Of a stretch of DNA of 64,000 bases, positions 42,030 through 52,907 are shown one piece after another (the stretch's first letter is position 1; each line of letters opens with the position of its first letter). The DNA lies in the NCBI GenBank assembly GCA_032717465.1, contig CM064632.1, forward strand, positions 28,329,540 to 28,393,539, given 5' to 3'. The DNA comes from Coenobita brevimanus. Taxonomy: Eukaryota; Arthropoda; Malacostraca; Decapoda; Coenobitidae. A program made the translations under genes and the position numbers. The notes beneath the pieces are model-generated. The model was given only the letters and a program-made list of their open reading frames with translations. It was not told where the DNA came from and did no database searches.

Positions 42030-44848
42030 AAGATGAAAGGGAAGGGGGAATCTATGTTTGGAAGTGTGAATGGAAGATTGTCAGGTGTTGATAGAGGAAG
42101 GGCAAGAGAAGGTGTGGCCTTGTTAATGAGTCCGGAAGTACAGCAATGTGTGATTGAATGGAAGGAGGTGTCATCGAGACTGATGTGGGTGAAAGCGAAA
42201 TTTGAACGTGAGTTGTGGGTGTTTGTGAGTGCATATGGGCCTGGTAGTGAAAGGGATGAACAAGAGAGGGAGTCTTTCTGGAATGATGTTGATGAGTGTC
42301 TGCAGAGTTTTGGAGCGAATGTGAATGTGGTAATGATGGGAGATCTGAATGCTAGAGTGGGAAATGTAGCAGTTGAAGGCGTAGTTGGTATGCATGGTGT
42401 GCCTGGAAGAAATGAAAATGGGGAACGAATGATAGCGATGTGTGTTGAGCGAGAGATGGTGATTGGGAATACGCTGTTTGAGAAGAAAGATATTTATAAG
42501 TATACATGGGTGAGACAGGAGGGTGGAAGGGTTGTTGATAGAGCCTTGATGGACTATGTGGTTGTGTCTAGGAATGTAATAGGAAGATTGTTGGATGTGA
42601 GAGTTCTGAGAGGGGAGGGTGGAGGTATGTCTGACCACTACCTGGTGGAGGGAAAGTTAAGAGTAGGTAAGAGATGGGTGAGAGCTAGGAGGGTTAGGTG
42701 TGGCAGGGAGGTTTTGAAAGTGAGTTGGATAAAAGAGAGAAAAAGATAGAGTATCAGGAGAAATTGAAAGATGAGTGGAACGCAGTGAAAGATCGGGAAA
42801 ATGGCAGCGTGGAGGAGGAATGGCAGTTGTTTAAGAGTGCTGTGGTGGGGCATGCAGAAGAGGTGTGTGGTGTGAGACGTGTGGGTGGTGGTGTAAGAAA
42901 AGGAAGTGAATGGTGGTGCGAGGAAGTAAGTATGGCTGTGGCTGAGAAGAGACGTGCATATGAAGTGTGGCTGCAGAGGAAGGATGAGATGTCGTATGAA
43001 AGGTATAAGGAAAAGAGGAATAGAGTGAGAAGGGCTGTGCATGATGCTAAAGTGGCAGCAGATGAGAGGTGGGGTAGGCGGCTGACAGAGAATTTTCAAC
43101 AGAATAAGAAAATGTTTTGGAAGGAGGTGAAAAGGGTGCGAAAGGGTGAGTCTGGGAAGGAAGAACGAGTAAAAGCAGAGGATGGATGTTAATTGAGATG
43201 GATGCAGTAAGGAAGAGATGGGCAGAGTATTTTGAAAGATTGTTAAATGTAGAGGAGGAAAGGGTGGCTGAGATTGTGGCAGATAGAAGGATGCAAGGAA
43301 TAAATGTGTTGGGAGAGTTGAATGATTCTTTGATCACGAAGAAGGAAGTGGAGAATGCAGTAAAGGAGATGAAAACAGGGAAAGCTGCAAGTATGGATGG
43401 GTGTGCTGTGGAATGCCTGAAGGGTGGTGGAGTGACTATTGTTGACTGGTTAGTAAGATTATTGAATGTGTGCTTTGAGAAAGGTATGGTGCCAATTGAC
43501 TGGGCAAGTGCTTGTGTGGTCCCGTTGTATAAAGGCAAGGGTGATAAGTATGAATGTACTAGCTTTAGGGGTATAAGTCTGTTGAGTGTTGTAGGTAAAG
43601 TGTATGGTAGAGTGTTAATTATGAGAGTTAGAGAGGGTACAGAGGGAGCAATTAGTGATGAGCAGTGTGGCTTTAGGAGAGGGAGGGGATGCGTTGATCA
43701 GGTGTTTGCTGTGAGACAAGTGTGTGAAAAGTATTTAGCGAAAGGCAAGAATGTGTTTTGGGCATTTATGGATTTAGAGAAAGCGTATGATAGAATTGAT
43801 AGGGAGGCTTTGTGGACTGTTTTAAGATTGTATGGACTTGATGGTAGGTTACTAAAAGGGGTGAAAAGTTTTTATGTAAATAGTAGAGCGTGTGTAAGAG
43901 TGGGAAATGCTGTGAGTGATTGGTTTCCCGTGAGAGTGGGGCTGCGACAGGGATGTGTGATGTCTCCTTGGTTGTTTAATATTTACATGGATGGCGTTAT
44001 AAGGGAGGTGAATGCAAGAGTTTTAGGTGGTCTGAGTCTGGTAAATGTTGATGGAGGAGAGTGGAATCTGAAGCAGCTGCTGTTTGCAGATGATACTGCA
44101 CTGGTGACTGATTCAGAGGAGAGATTGAGACAGTTGGTAGAGGAGTTTGGAAGGGTGTGTGAAAGGAGGAAATTGAAAGTAAATGAGAATAAGAGTAAAG
44201 TGATGAAGTGTACGAGGTTGATAGATGGTAGGGGGATGAATATAGTTTTGAATGGTGAGTTGCTTGAGGAGGTAGATTGTTTTAAATATCTAGGGTCACA
44301 TGTTGCTGTGGATGGAAGAATAGATGCAGAAGTGAAGTTTAGAATAAATGAAGTAGGAAAGGTGCTGGGAGGAATGAAAAGTGTTTAAATGTCGTTCGCT
44401 TAGAATGGATGTAAAGAGAAGGCTGTATGAGGGTGTTGTGGTACCGACTGCATTATATGGGGCTGAAACATGGAATATGGGTGTAGCAGAAAGGAAAAGT
44501 TTGAATGTAATGGAGATGAGATGTCTGAGGAGTATGTGTGGAGTGACGCGTATGGATCGAGTGCGAAATGATGAAGTGCGAAGGAGAACTGGAGTTGTTC
44601 GGGAGATGGCTGGTAGAGTTGAGCAGAGGGTGTTGCAATGGTTTGGGCATATGGAGAGACTGGATAATGAGCGATTGGTGAAAAAGATAACTAGATCTGA
44701 TGTGAGAGGTGTAAGACTGAGAGGAAGACCACGAATAGGATGGATGGACAGTGTGAAGAGAGCGCTGGATGCGAGAGGGATGTCTGTTGAGCAAGGAAGA
44801 GTGGCTGCGCGTGACAGAAATAAATGGAGAGAAATTGTAAATAAATAA
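42030..44848 (+). pseudogene. RTE-like LINE ORF: endonuclease, reverse transcriptase, C-terminal domain; frameshifted
   Basis: The first 40 or so endonuclease residues, including the Asn and Glu motifs, are lost to truncation. The remainder has FVSAYGPG, MMGDLNARVGN and GMSDHYLVEG. The reverse transcriptase shows FMDLEKAYDRIDREALW (motif A), GLRQGCVMSPWLFNIYMDG (motif B) and LLFADDTALV (motif C). The C-terminal part has LYGAETWNMG, LQWFGHMERLDNERLVKKI and RLRGRPRIGWMD. Three small frameshifts lie near 42720, 43190 and 44385. The copy cannot encode one protein. Confidence 0.9.
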
Positions 44849-45170
44849 GTGATGACGCAGCCCTGAGGGGATATTCTCCCGCATTTGGTCTGATCAGCTA
44901 GTCAGGTCAGGTGCAGGTAAGGGGATGGGTCTGTTATGATGTGGCAGGGGTAAACCAGTTCTGCTGTCGGGCCCTGCTGTGGATGTCACTGATTGCATTG
45001 CGCAGTTGACCCTTGTGTGGTGTGATGCGGTGAGGATCTGTCCGTTCTCCCCTTTGGGGCTAAGATGCGAATGAATGTGTTTGAATGGATGAGTAAATGG
45101 AGAGTGAGTCGTCCTGTCTCGGCTACCTCCCTTTCCTTGGGGGAAGCAGCCTAGGTATATAGATAGATAG
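44849..45170 (+). other. RTE-like LINE 3' UTR and tail
   Basis: Follows the TAA at 44846-44848. It contains GGCTACCTCCCTTTCCTTGG then GGGAAGCAGCC, which can pair as a stem, just before the TATAGATAGATAG tail. Confidence 0.8.
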
Positions 45171-45179
45171 ATGACAGCG

Positions 45180-46061
45180 CTATGAAGACGCTCCTATTAT
45201 AATGATGCCGCTAGACTATTTAATTAAACTAAAAAGATATCTTGTAGGGAAGAGATTAATGAAAATCATACAGAACCCCTGTGGGTCTAAAAATTTCCGA
45301 AGCTACACAAAATCGCCGTAAGCAAACAAGAACAAAATTTAAAATGCCATCGAACTGAAAGGGTTACCGAGTGGGGACAATTGCTTGGGAGTACTTCCGA
45401 AGAGACAAGTCCCTCACAGCATGAGGGATTAGGTAACAAATCAACAGCTTTAAAAAAGAATATTTCTTTGTAGCACACATTTGTTTCAACGTACAGAACT
45501 TTTGCAAGACATAGAGATGCTTTTTAGCTGTAAAAATGAGCGAACGCCACTGAAAGAGAATTGGCGATACGGTCGATCGGAAATTCTACTTTTAAACTCC
45601 GCTGACACTTTTGTGTGCAGGGTACAGCACAGTTAAACTCTGATAATTAATTCCAGACAGGGCCAACTTACTCGCCGGAAATATAGCCAGCCATTTCGGA
45701 AAACTTATCGTACCGTATAAAAGGACATACTCGTTAACTGTCTATATACACCTGCCATATTGTTAAATGTTTATATACACTTGCCATATTAATCATCAAG
45801 CACTACGTAACAACTATAATATCTCGATGCAACCATGAAAGGTCACAAAGGAGGAATCCTTTGAATCATCGTGCGTCTGGCAAAGCAGGAAACCAGCGTC
45901 CAAAAACACTCCAGAACCAAGACGTACCAGCGTATGCCAATCCATTACCTAACTCTACTGAAAGCATGCTCAAGAAGAATTACACTGTTTTACACCAATT
46001 AAGCTAATTTTACATCTTAATGACCAAGCTCCGAAAAGAAAAACGAGAAATATACTTTATT
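45180..46061. other. No gene seen
   Basis: Mixed sequence; a weak family C-like box lies near 45305. No domain-bearing frame. Confidence 0.45.
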
Positions 46062-46069
46062 ATTTCCTC

Positions 46070-46954
46070 AATCTGTACATGGATGGGGTAATAAAAGAGG
46101 TACAAGGTAGGGTAGTGGATGTTGGAGTGGCCCTGGTGAGAGAGGATAGTGTTTGGAAACTCCCTGTACTGTTGTTTGCAGATGATACTGTGTTGTTGAG
46201 TGAAGACGAAGGGGAGCTGCAAGGCTTGGTGGATGAGTTTGAGAGAGTGTGTAAGAAACGGAACCTAAAGGTGAATGTAGGGAAGAGTAAAGTGATGGTC
46301 TTTGAGAGAGGTGAAGTTAGTGAATGTACAGCGAGGTTAGATGGTGAGGAATTGGAAAATGTGAGTACGTTTAAGTATTTGGGTAGTGTGATGAGTAAGG
46401 ATGGAGGTTTGGAGGGTGAAGTGCTTGAAAGGGTACAGCAGGGAAGAAAGGTTGCTGGTTCCTTGAAAGCAGTGATAAGAAACAGGGAAGTGAGCATGGA
46501 AGTGAAAAAGTTACTACATGACAGTATTGTGATACCAACTCTAACGTACGGAAGTGAAGCTTGGACATTGTTGGAAGGACACAAGTCAAGAGTGAGAGCA
46601 GTGGAAATGAGTTATTTAAGAGGAGCCTGTGGAGTCACGTGGAGAGACAGGCTGACGAATGAGGATATAAAGGAGCGTTGTGGTGTGGATGTGGATGTGA
46701 TAGGAAGCGTTATGAGGAACACACTGAGGTGGTTTGGCCATGTGGAGAGGATGGAGGGCGAAAGACTGACGAAGAGAGTGTATGTGAGTGAGGTGGAGGG
46801 GGGAAGAGGGAGGGGGAGGCCGAGGATGAGATGGAGGGATGGGGTGGAGAGGTATATGAGAGAGGGGGGTGTGAGTTGGGAGCAGGGCAGTGAAATGGCG
46901 GGGGACAGGGCGACTTGGAGGCGATTTGTTTGTGGCCACCCCAAACAGGATTGA
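46070..46954 (+). pseudogene. RTE-like LINE reverse transcriptase C-terminal half (uninterrupted)
   Basis: About 294 codons without a stop. It begins NLYMDGVIKEVQ just past motif B and contains LLFADDTVLL (motif C), NLKVNVGKSKVMVF and FKYLGSVMSKDG (thumb region), then IPTLTYGSEAW, MSYLRGACGVTWRDRLTNED, LRWFGHVERMEGERLTKRVY and GGRGRGRPRMRWRDGVERYM. The stop is at 46952-46954. Motif A and the endonuclease are absent. The lack of stops indicates a young insertion. Confidence 0.9.
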
Positions 46955-46989
46955 GGCGTCTGGCAATAGATAGATAGATAGATAGATAA
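46070..46989 (+). mobile_element. RTE-like LINE, 5'-truncated, with 8-bp target-site duplication
   Basis: ATTTCCTC at 46062-46069 is repeated at 46990-46997. The element begins in the reverse transcriptase after motif B and ends with a short 3' UTR and an (ATAG)n tail. It belongs to a different subfamily from 42030-45170 and is the closest relative of the relics at 5974, 28895 and 37137. Confidence 0.9.
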
Positions 46990-47046
46990 ATTTCCTCGCC
47001 ACTGATCATGAACCCTCTCTCTCTGTCCCTCTCTCTACACATAAAT

Positions 47047-47049
<3 letters not shown>

Positions 47050-47083
<34 letters not shown>

Positions 47084-47103
47084 TTATTTATTTATTTATT
47101 TAT
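47050..47103. repeat. (TA)n and (TTTA)n microsatellite
   Basis: TA repeat to about 47080, then TTTA repeat to about 47103. Confidence 0.95.
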
Positions 47104-47528
47104 TACGCAAAGAAGAAGGAACCAAAGGCTACAGGCACGCAAAATTGTTCCCCCCAAAGTGATAAAAAAAAAAAAAGTGAGCCAAATTCAACATAGGAAG
47201 TCATTCAGCAAAAAATTCATCAATATAACTACCAATCTAGCATGTAGTACTGGTAATAAAATTCTGGCTGTCAGCACTGTTAATATAACTTGCTTAACTG
47301 TGTCGATCCCAGCAATGACCTCCAAACGATTTTAACCAGTGGAAAATCTCACATGACGAAATGGTATTCTAATTCATAACAAAATGTCTCAGTAAGCTAC
47401 ATAAAATCGTCTGGTAGTAATAAACATGCAACTAAAAATGGCGTCAACAGAATGAATAACTTAATTGTCCAAAACACTCACCTGAGGACGGGTGATAGCT
47501 GGGTCCTTTAACGCCTGGTGAGGGATTT
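47104..47528. other. No gene seen; family C box near 47401
   Basis: ATAAAATCGTCTGGTAGTAA at 47401-47420 is close to the family C consensus. Otherwise unremarkable. Confidence 0.5.
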
Positions 47529-47823
47529 TCCTCATATGTCCTCCACATTTCATTAATATCGTACGCCATTCTTACTTGTGTTTCTCTAGGCCATCGCAAC
47601 ACGTCAACACAACATTCTGAGCATAAATGGGTGAAATTTTGTGCGAAGAAAGCGGTATTATACGAATAACCACAAAAGTACACACACCAAAGACCACCGT
47701 TTCATCTTGACTGACGCAGAGAAGGGGGGGGGGGGAAGGCGAACAGCAGGACGTCATGGGTAATCACAAGAGCGTTTAAATAATACGATATTCTCTTTTT
47801 CCGATGCTATGCGAAATTTCGTT
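47529..47823. repeat. Local direct duplication, copy 1
   Basis: About 295 bp matching 48537-48836 at high identity (around 90% by eye). It starts near ATGTCCTCCACATTTCATTA and ends GATGCTATGCGAAATTTC. Both copies hold a G run (about 47727-47736) and GGACGTCATGGGTAA. The minus strand in both copies preserves a phrase reading RWPRETQVRMAYDI, but in different open frames, so coding is doubtful. Confidence 0.9.
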
Positions 47824-48536
47824 CTATCACGAACTGCATAAATGTCACATACGAGTACACAATATAAACAGTATATAACCCAAGAAATGTATGAGAGATG
47901 TGCGCAGAGGAAGGGGATGGGATGCGGGTAAGAAAACTGTGAGTTTTAAAATATATACAGTGTATTATCTTCGACCATGAAGGTTAAACAATGATTTTTT
48001 GTAATCAGTAACAACAATCAATATGCATGGCCACTGTATTTGCCATAATCTTGAAATTATTAGATGAATTCGCAACAATATAATACTTGTCTTGCCTAAG
48101 AGTAGGGGAGGCGGGAAGAATGTAGAAATTCAAATGTTTAAATACTTCACATTATTCGTGACTATTATGGCTACGGGAAGGGATACGATATCACGCACTG
48201 TAGGAATATTATCCGCAGAACCTACATGTGACCTAGAAATGAATTGTGAAAGAGCTGAAACAAACAGAAAAAAAAAAAAAAAAATAGGATATGGCTAGGA
48301 CACGAGTTGCTACATGTCCACCAATCACAGCCCTTCTCGCCCGGGCTCTGTTACCTCCCACCTTACCTGCCAGACGTACGATGTTTTAAAGCTGCATGAT
48401 CGTAACGATTATGAATGGCTGGCGAAATGGGAAACAAACAAACAAATAAACAAAAAAGTATAAATGTATATTCTTTGTCGATCATTCTCGACATGGGAAG
48501 GGATGAAAATAATATTACAACTACTGCTCAGGTATT
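47824..48536. other. No gene seen (spacer between duplicated blocks)
   Basis: AT-rich sequence with an A run at about 48269-48285; no feature recognised. Confidence 0.45.
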
Positions 48537-48836
48537 TTCCTTCTATGTCCTCCACATTTCACTAATATCGTACGCCATTCTTACTTGTGTTTCTCTAGGC
48601 CATCGCAACGTCAACACAGCATTCTGAGTGTAAATGGGCGAAGTTTTGTGCGAAGTAAGCGGTATTTTACGAATACCCACGTAAGTACACACATCAACGA
48701 CCACCGTTTCATCTTGACTGACGCCGAGAAGTGGGGGGGGGGGGGGGCAGGAAGAACAGCAGGACGTCATGGGTAAATCACACGAGCGATTAAATATTAT
48801 GACATTCTCTTTTTCCGATGCTATGCGAAATTTCAT
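48537..48836. repeat. Local direct duplication, copy 2
   Basis: Second copy of the block at 47529-47823, with a longer G run (about 48733-48747) and small indels. Confidence 0.9.
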
Positions 48837-49861
48837 TGTGTACGGCAGATGCAAAAATAAGAACAATAACTCCTGTACTATAAAGCCACACACATTCTGT
48901 CTCTCAAGCTTTGAAAACATAATGGTTACGCTAAGAGGAAGTGACTGAAACAATCGCAAAACCACAAAGACAGACAAGAAAAATTAAAATCCTGCGCTGT
49001 GAAAGCAATTTAAATGACCTCCAGTAGGCTTTAAATGGCTCCCTCGCATCTCCTACTTAAGATAACGCGTCCTGAGATTAAAAGACCGCCAACTCTTGGG
49101 TTTTAATCTTCAATACGAATTTTTTTTTTTTTTTGGTCAGTGCTGCTACACGAATTAATCTAGCTTAGAGGTGGCCCTTCACCAAGACATCGTTTTGCGC
49201 GGTATTCTTGCAGCCGATAGACTTTGATAAAGCTTAAATAAAAATACATAGCTTAAATAAAATAAATACAAGAATTAGATATGTACAGCATTCACTCTTT
49301 AACTACTGTATTATAATCTTTTTTTTTCAACATTATCTAAATTGCTTGGAAAGAGAAAAACGTAACTGGATTGCCTGGGTTAACTCCTCGGACTTCAGAA
49401 AAAAATACTTGAATCCGATGACCGGTGTTTCTTCTTAAATTCTTGCTAATTTCATCTCTGAAGTTTAGTAATGCATACAAATTAATGAGAGTATTATCGT
49501 GTACTTTGCAGAAACACATAAATACATGCATACACAAACACATATAAAAGTGAAGTTACACACACACACACACACACACTATAAGAACTAACTACAGCGA
49601 ACCATTCCGTGCCAGTCAGAGGGGAGTGACATCGACCAGTTCCATCCACCGACACTTATACAAGCTCTCCGTCACAGCCACTCTACCTAAATAATGTCTA
49701 TCTGTCTATCTATTTGTCTATCTTATTTGTCGATCTGTCTATCTACCCATACTTCTTAACCTTTAATTTCTGCATTATGTTTGTCTCTTTAGAACGCATT
49801 CTTTCCATTTTGTTTTTCCATACGTCTATCTCTGTTTCATTATCTATCTGAATGTCGTTGT

Positions 49862-49892
<31 letters not shown>

Positions 49893-50068
49893 ATCAGACA
49901 TTATCGAAGCCACTCGCGCTTACTATCTCTTCCCGTCTCTCATCATCACTCTGACGCTGTAACCCACGAATACAGTAATTTAACCTTCAGTCTTGGCATT
50001 TTCTCCGTCCATTTTCTCCGTCTGTCGGTATGCATAACTGTGTAGCTATTCCGGCATTTGTATGTAGC

Positions 50069-50137
<69 letters not shown>

Positions 50138-50689
50138 ATTTTAGCTCTGATGTGAAATAGAAACATTCACGTTAGCCTCTTACAACCTGAGCAGTTTTCG
50201 GGAGCCAGTTATTCTCTTGGTAATTCTATCTGTGAACTGCAAACCTATTCAAAATACTTCTCACTGCGTAATGCTCTGGTGTGGATAGATTAAGTGAACA
50301 AATACTTGACTTATTTATGGGAACATTTCATTCTACCCTGATCTGATTATAATATTCAAAATTACTCCTGCTAGTGTTTTAAACACCCCAGTGTGAATGA
50401 CAGCTTTGTATGAGGTCGATCCCCACTAGGTGATAGGATTTTTCTTCAGCTTTTTTTTTTTTTTTTTGTATAATATCACCAAGGAGAGTAGGCTGGTCAT
50501 CTGCTCTTAAATGCTCAGTCTTTGGTCCATCCTGTGCACCCTGTGAGATAGATGGGACAGACTAACGGTTTGCTTTGAGTTACCAAATGTTATATATTAA
50601 TGAAATTTTTGGATGTCATAATGAAGTCTTTCAGAACACGAAAAAGCAAATATACTATTCTCATTTATTTTATACGTATACACTGAAAC
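48837..50689. other. No gene seen; several microsatellites
   Basis: Contains (CA)n at about 49559-49580 and 49862-49890, TCTA-type repeats at about 49697-49745, and (CT)n at about 50071-50134. No coding frame. Confidence 0.55.
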
Positions 50690-50694
50690 TCCGA

Positions 50695-50960
50695 ACCCAT
50701 ATGCAGTGGTAACGTTCCCGCTTGCCAACTGGTGGACGGGAGTTCGCGCCTCGCTCAGGTTGCGAAAAGTTTCACTGACGAAGTGGGTGGTTACTGTCCT
50801 CCTTGAGCAAGGGGACGGGTGTGTGCGTGTGTGAAGGTCACAACCTTGCCCTTAGATCGGACTATATGAGCTCTCAGCTCCCTTCCGGGAGGGTAAAAGC
50901 TGACGATCACGACCATCAAGTGATCCTGACCGACCCGGTGAATTAAACACACGGTAAATT
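50695..50960 (+). repeat. tRNA-derived SINE-like unit (tRNA-Gly-like head)
   Basis: TATGCAGTGGTAACGTTCCC (A box), CTTGCCA in an anticodon-loop position and GACGGGAGTTCGCGCCTCGC (B box) follow the spacing of tRNA-Gly. A tRNA-unrelated body to about 50950 follows (GGTCACAACCTTGCCCTTAG, GACGATCACGACCATCAAGT). No poly(A) tail or target duplication was found. Confidence 0.55.
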
Positions 50961-51068
50961 ACAGGGATTTCGAGTTTGATCCAAAATGATATCCTCTGAG
51001 GGGTGTTCAGGCACTTGTGATAGCTTCGTTGAGTGCATTGTGGGTGGAATGGTGTGATTTATTATCCA

Positions 51069-51069
<1 letters not shown>

Positions 51070-51121
<52 letters not shown>
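51070..51121. repeat. (GT)n-(GA)n compound microsatellite
   Basis: GT repeat to about 51092, then GA repeat to 51121. Confidence 0.95.
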
Positions 51122-51122
<1 letters not shown>

Positions 51123-51304
51123 CTGATGTACTCTGAGAAGGTGTTCTGGCTACTTTTGCCTTCGTCATCCTGCAGGGAAACCGTTTGTCAAGTAAAACAT
51201 TTCATAGTTTTGCTTCTTTTACCTCAGGAATTAGCCCAGCGGGAGTAGTTATATTTCTGTCAATGACTGCACATTTTCCAAAATATTTTCTTGCAGATAT
51301 AGAG

Positions 51305-51306
<2 letters not shown>

Positions 51307-51371
<65 letters not shown>
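51307..51371. repeat. (AC)n microsatellite
   Basis: Pure AC repeat, about 32 units. Confidence 0.95.
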
Positions 51372-51373
<2 letters not shown>

Positions 51374-52012
51374 GCATCCGATCAACTGGGAGTGACTGAT
51401 TTTTAAATGTGCACTTTGATTATCGCTAGCTCGATATGGTAGACATCTGGCTACTGGATGAATCGCTAGGCAGAGGAACTGTACCCACACTTGTAAAACT
51501 GAGGCTGAAACTGATTTTTACCTCACCAATAAAACCTTTCAGATATGGCAATAAATCTTGCACTTCGTTAAATCACGGCAGTGTTATAGCAAGCCATGAA
51601 TCACTAAACATTTTTCCTAACAGTATATGGAGCCAAAATTCTGCAGCTTAGGGTACAACCCAAAGCACCATGATTAATTATGCTGTTACTCAGATCACCG
51701 TGACTGATTACAGCATCCATATTCCAAGGGCATTTGTCTTATGCTTCCGTTGCAGTATTATGGTGAATGACACTCAGTTTTGTGATACATTATTTTGTCG
51801 AGTGTAAAATGCTGACAAGTAATATCATTGACCTAATATGCCAGGTATAAAATAAGGCACAGTTTTCTGATTTCAAAGTATATAATTCCTGGTGAAAAGT
51901 TCCTCCTTGATGCGATACTAACAGAAACAATAGGCGCGAGCAATAGTAAAAATGAGTTTTTTTTTTCTTCCGCTGCTGAAGAACGTATACACGATATACA
52001 TACATACAATCA
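51372..52012. other. No gene seen
   Basis: No recognised frame or repeat. Confidence 0.4.
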
Positions 52013-52079
<67 letters not shown>

Positions 52080-52087
52080 GTATGTAT
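52013..52087. repeat. (TA)n microsatellite
   Basis: TA repeat with three GTA interruptions. Confidence 0.95.
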
Positions 52088-52750
52088 TCTGCAGGCACTA
52101 TATATCACCGTATCTACATTGTATGTGTCTTAATACTTACAGTTTTTGTACCACACTTGTAGACAGACGCTACTTACCTGCAAAAACAAAATGATTAAAA
52201 TAATATTACACAACAAATACTTTATGAACAAATACTGTACATTAATAACATATAAAAGTAGCAATAATATTAATAAACGTCTATTTCCCATCTCCAGTAA
52301 TCAAAATCCTAGGGGAGAGAAGCCTTAGAGAGAGAGAGAGAGAGAACCCTTATTCGTAGAAATCTAGAAGGTAATCCTAGCTAAGACTTAGTTACCCCCT
52401 AAGCTAGGTAAAATCGTCTGTAGATATCATGAATAAAATGTACACCGTGTGTCTGAAGGGATTAAAGCGTAATATGCAATAAAGGGCCGTTCACAACACT
52501 CACAGACTTCCTCTTCCGCTACACACATTCAGCACTCACACCAACATTTGCGCCCTTCCTCCTATTTTTCTCTCTTTTCTCTCATCATCACACGCCAAAG
52601 CCCTGTATCGCATTTATATATCGCACCATTTACGTAACTCAATGAAGTTTCCATCCCCAATTATTGGTTTCCGCAGAAGAAATGCATTTTTGCGACAGTG
52701 GACGCACTTTACGGCGCCACCCAACCCCAGCCAAAGCACACAGGACACCG
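52088..52750. other. No gene seen; (GA)n and a family C box
   Basis: GA repeat at about 52328-52346; family C box GGTAAAATCGTCTGTAGATA at 52408-52427. Confidence 0.5.
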
Positions 52751-52754
52751 TATT

Positions 52755-52903
52755 TATCCCATGAGAGGCCGAGTGGGTTGTGTGTCCGTCCACTAAGCCT
52801 CCTGATCGGAGTTCGATTCCACCCGAGGCCGGACATACTATCAGAATCCGCTTCTTTCTGTTTCTTCTTCATCATCACCATCATCATCATTTTTTTTTTT
52901 TTT
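52755..52903 (+). repeat. tRNA-derived SINE-like unit (Ser/Leu-type head)
   Basis: GAGAGGCCGAGTGGGTTGTG (A box, GCCGAGTGG as in type II tRNAs) and CGGAGTTCGATTCCACCCGA (a near-consensus B box) lie at tRNA spacing. A short body ends in a (CAT)n run and a T tract (about 52869-52907). Confidence 0.6.
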
Positions 52904-52907
52904 TTTT

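Larger units (their letters stand above)
42030..45170 (+). mobile_element. RTE-like LINE, 5'-truncated, with 9-bp target-site duplication
   Basis: Flanked by the perfect 9-bp repeat ATGACAGCG at 42021-42029 and 45171-45179. The body starts within the endonuclease, continues through the reverse transcriptase and C-terminal domain to 44848, and has a 3' UTR of about 320 bp with a hairpin (about 45121-45152) and a short (GATA)n tail. This is a standard truncated LINE insertion and defines both element ends exactly. Confidence 0.9.

Noticed and set aside
46060..46584. Minus-strand open frame of 174 codons
   Set aside because: Antisense of the RTE-like LINE reverse transcriptase.
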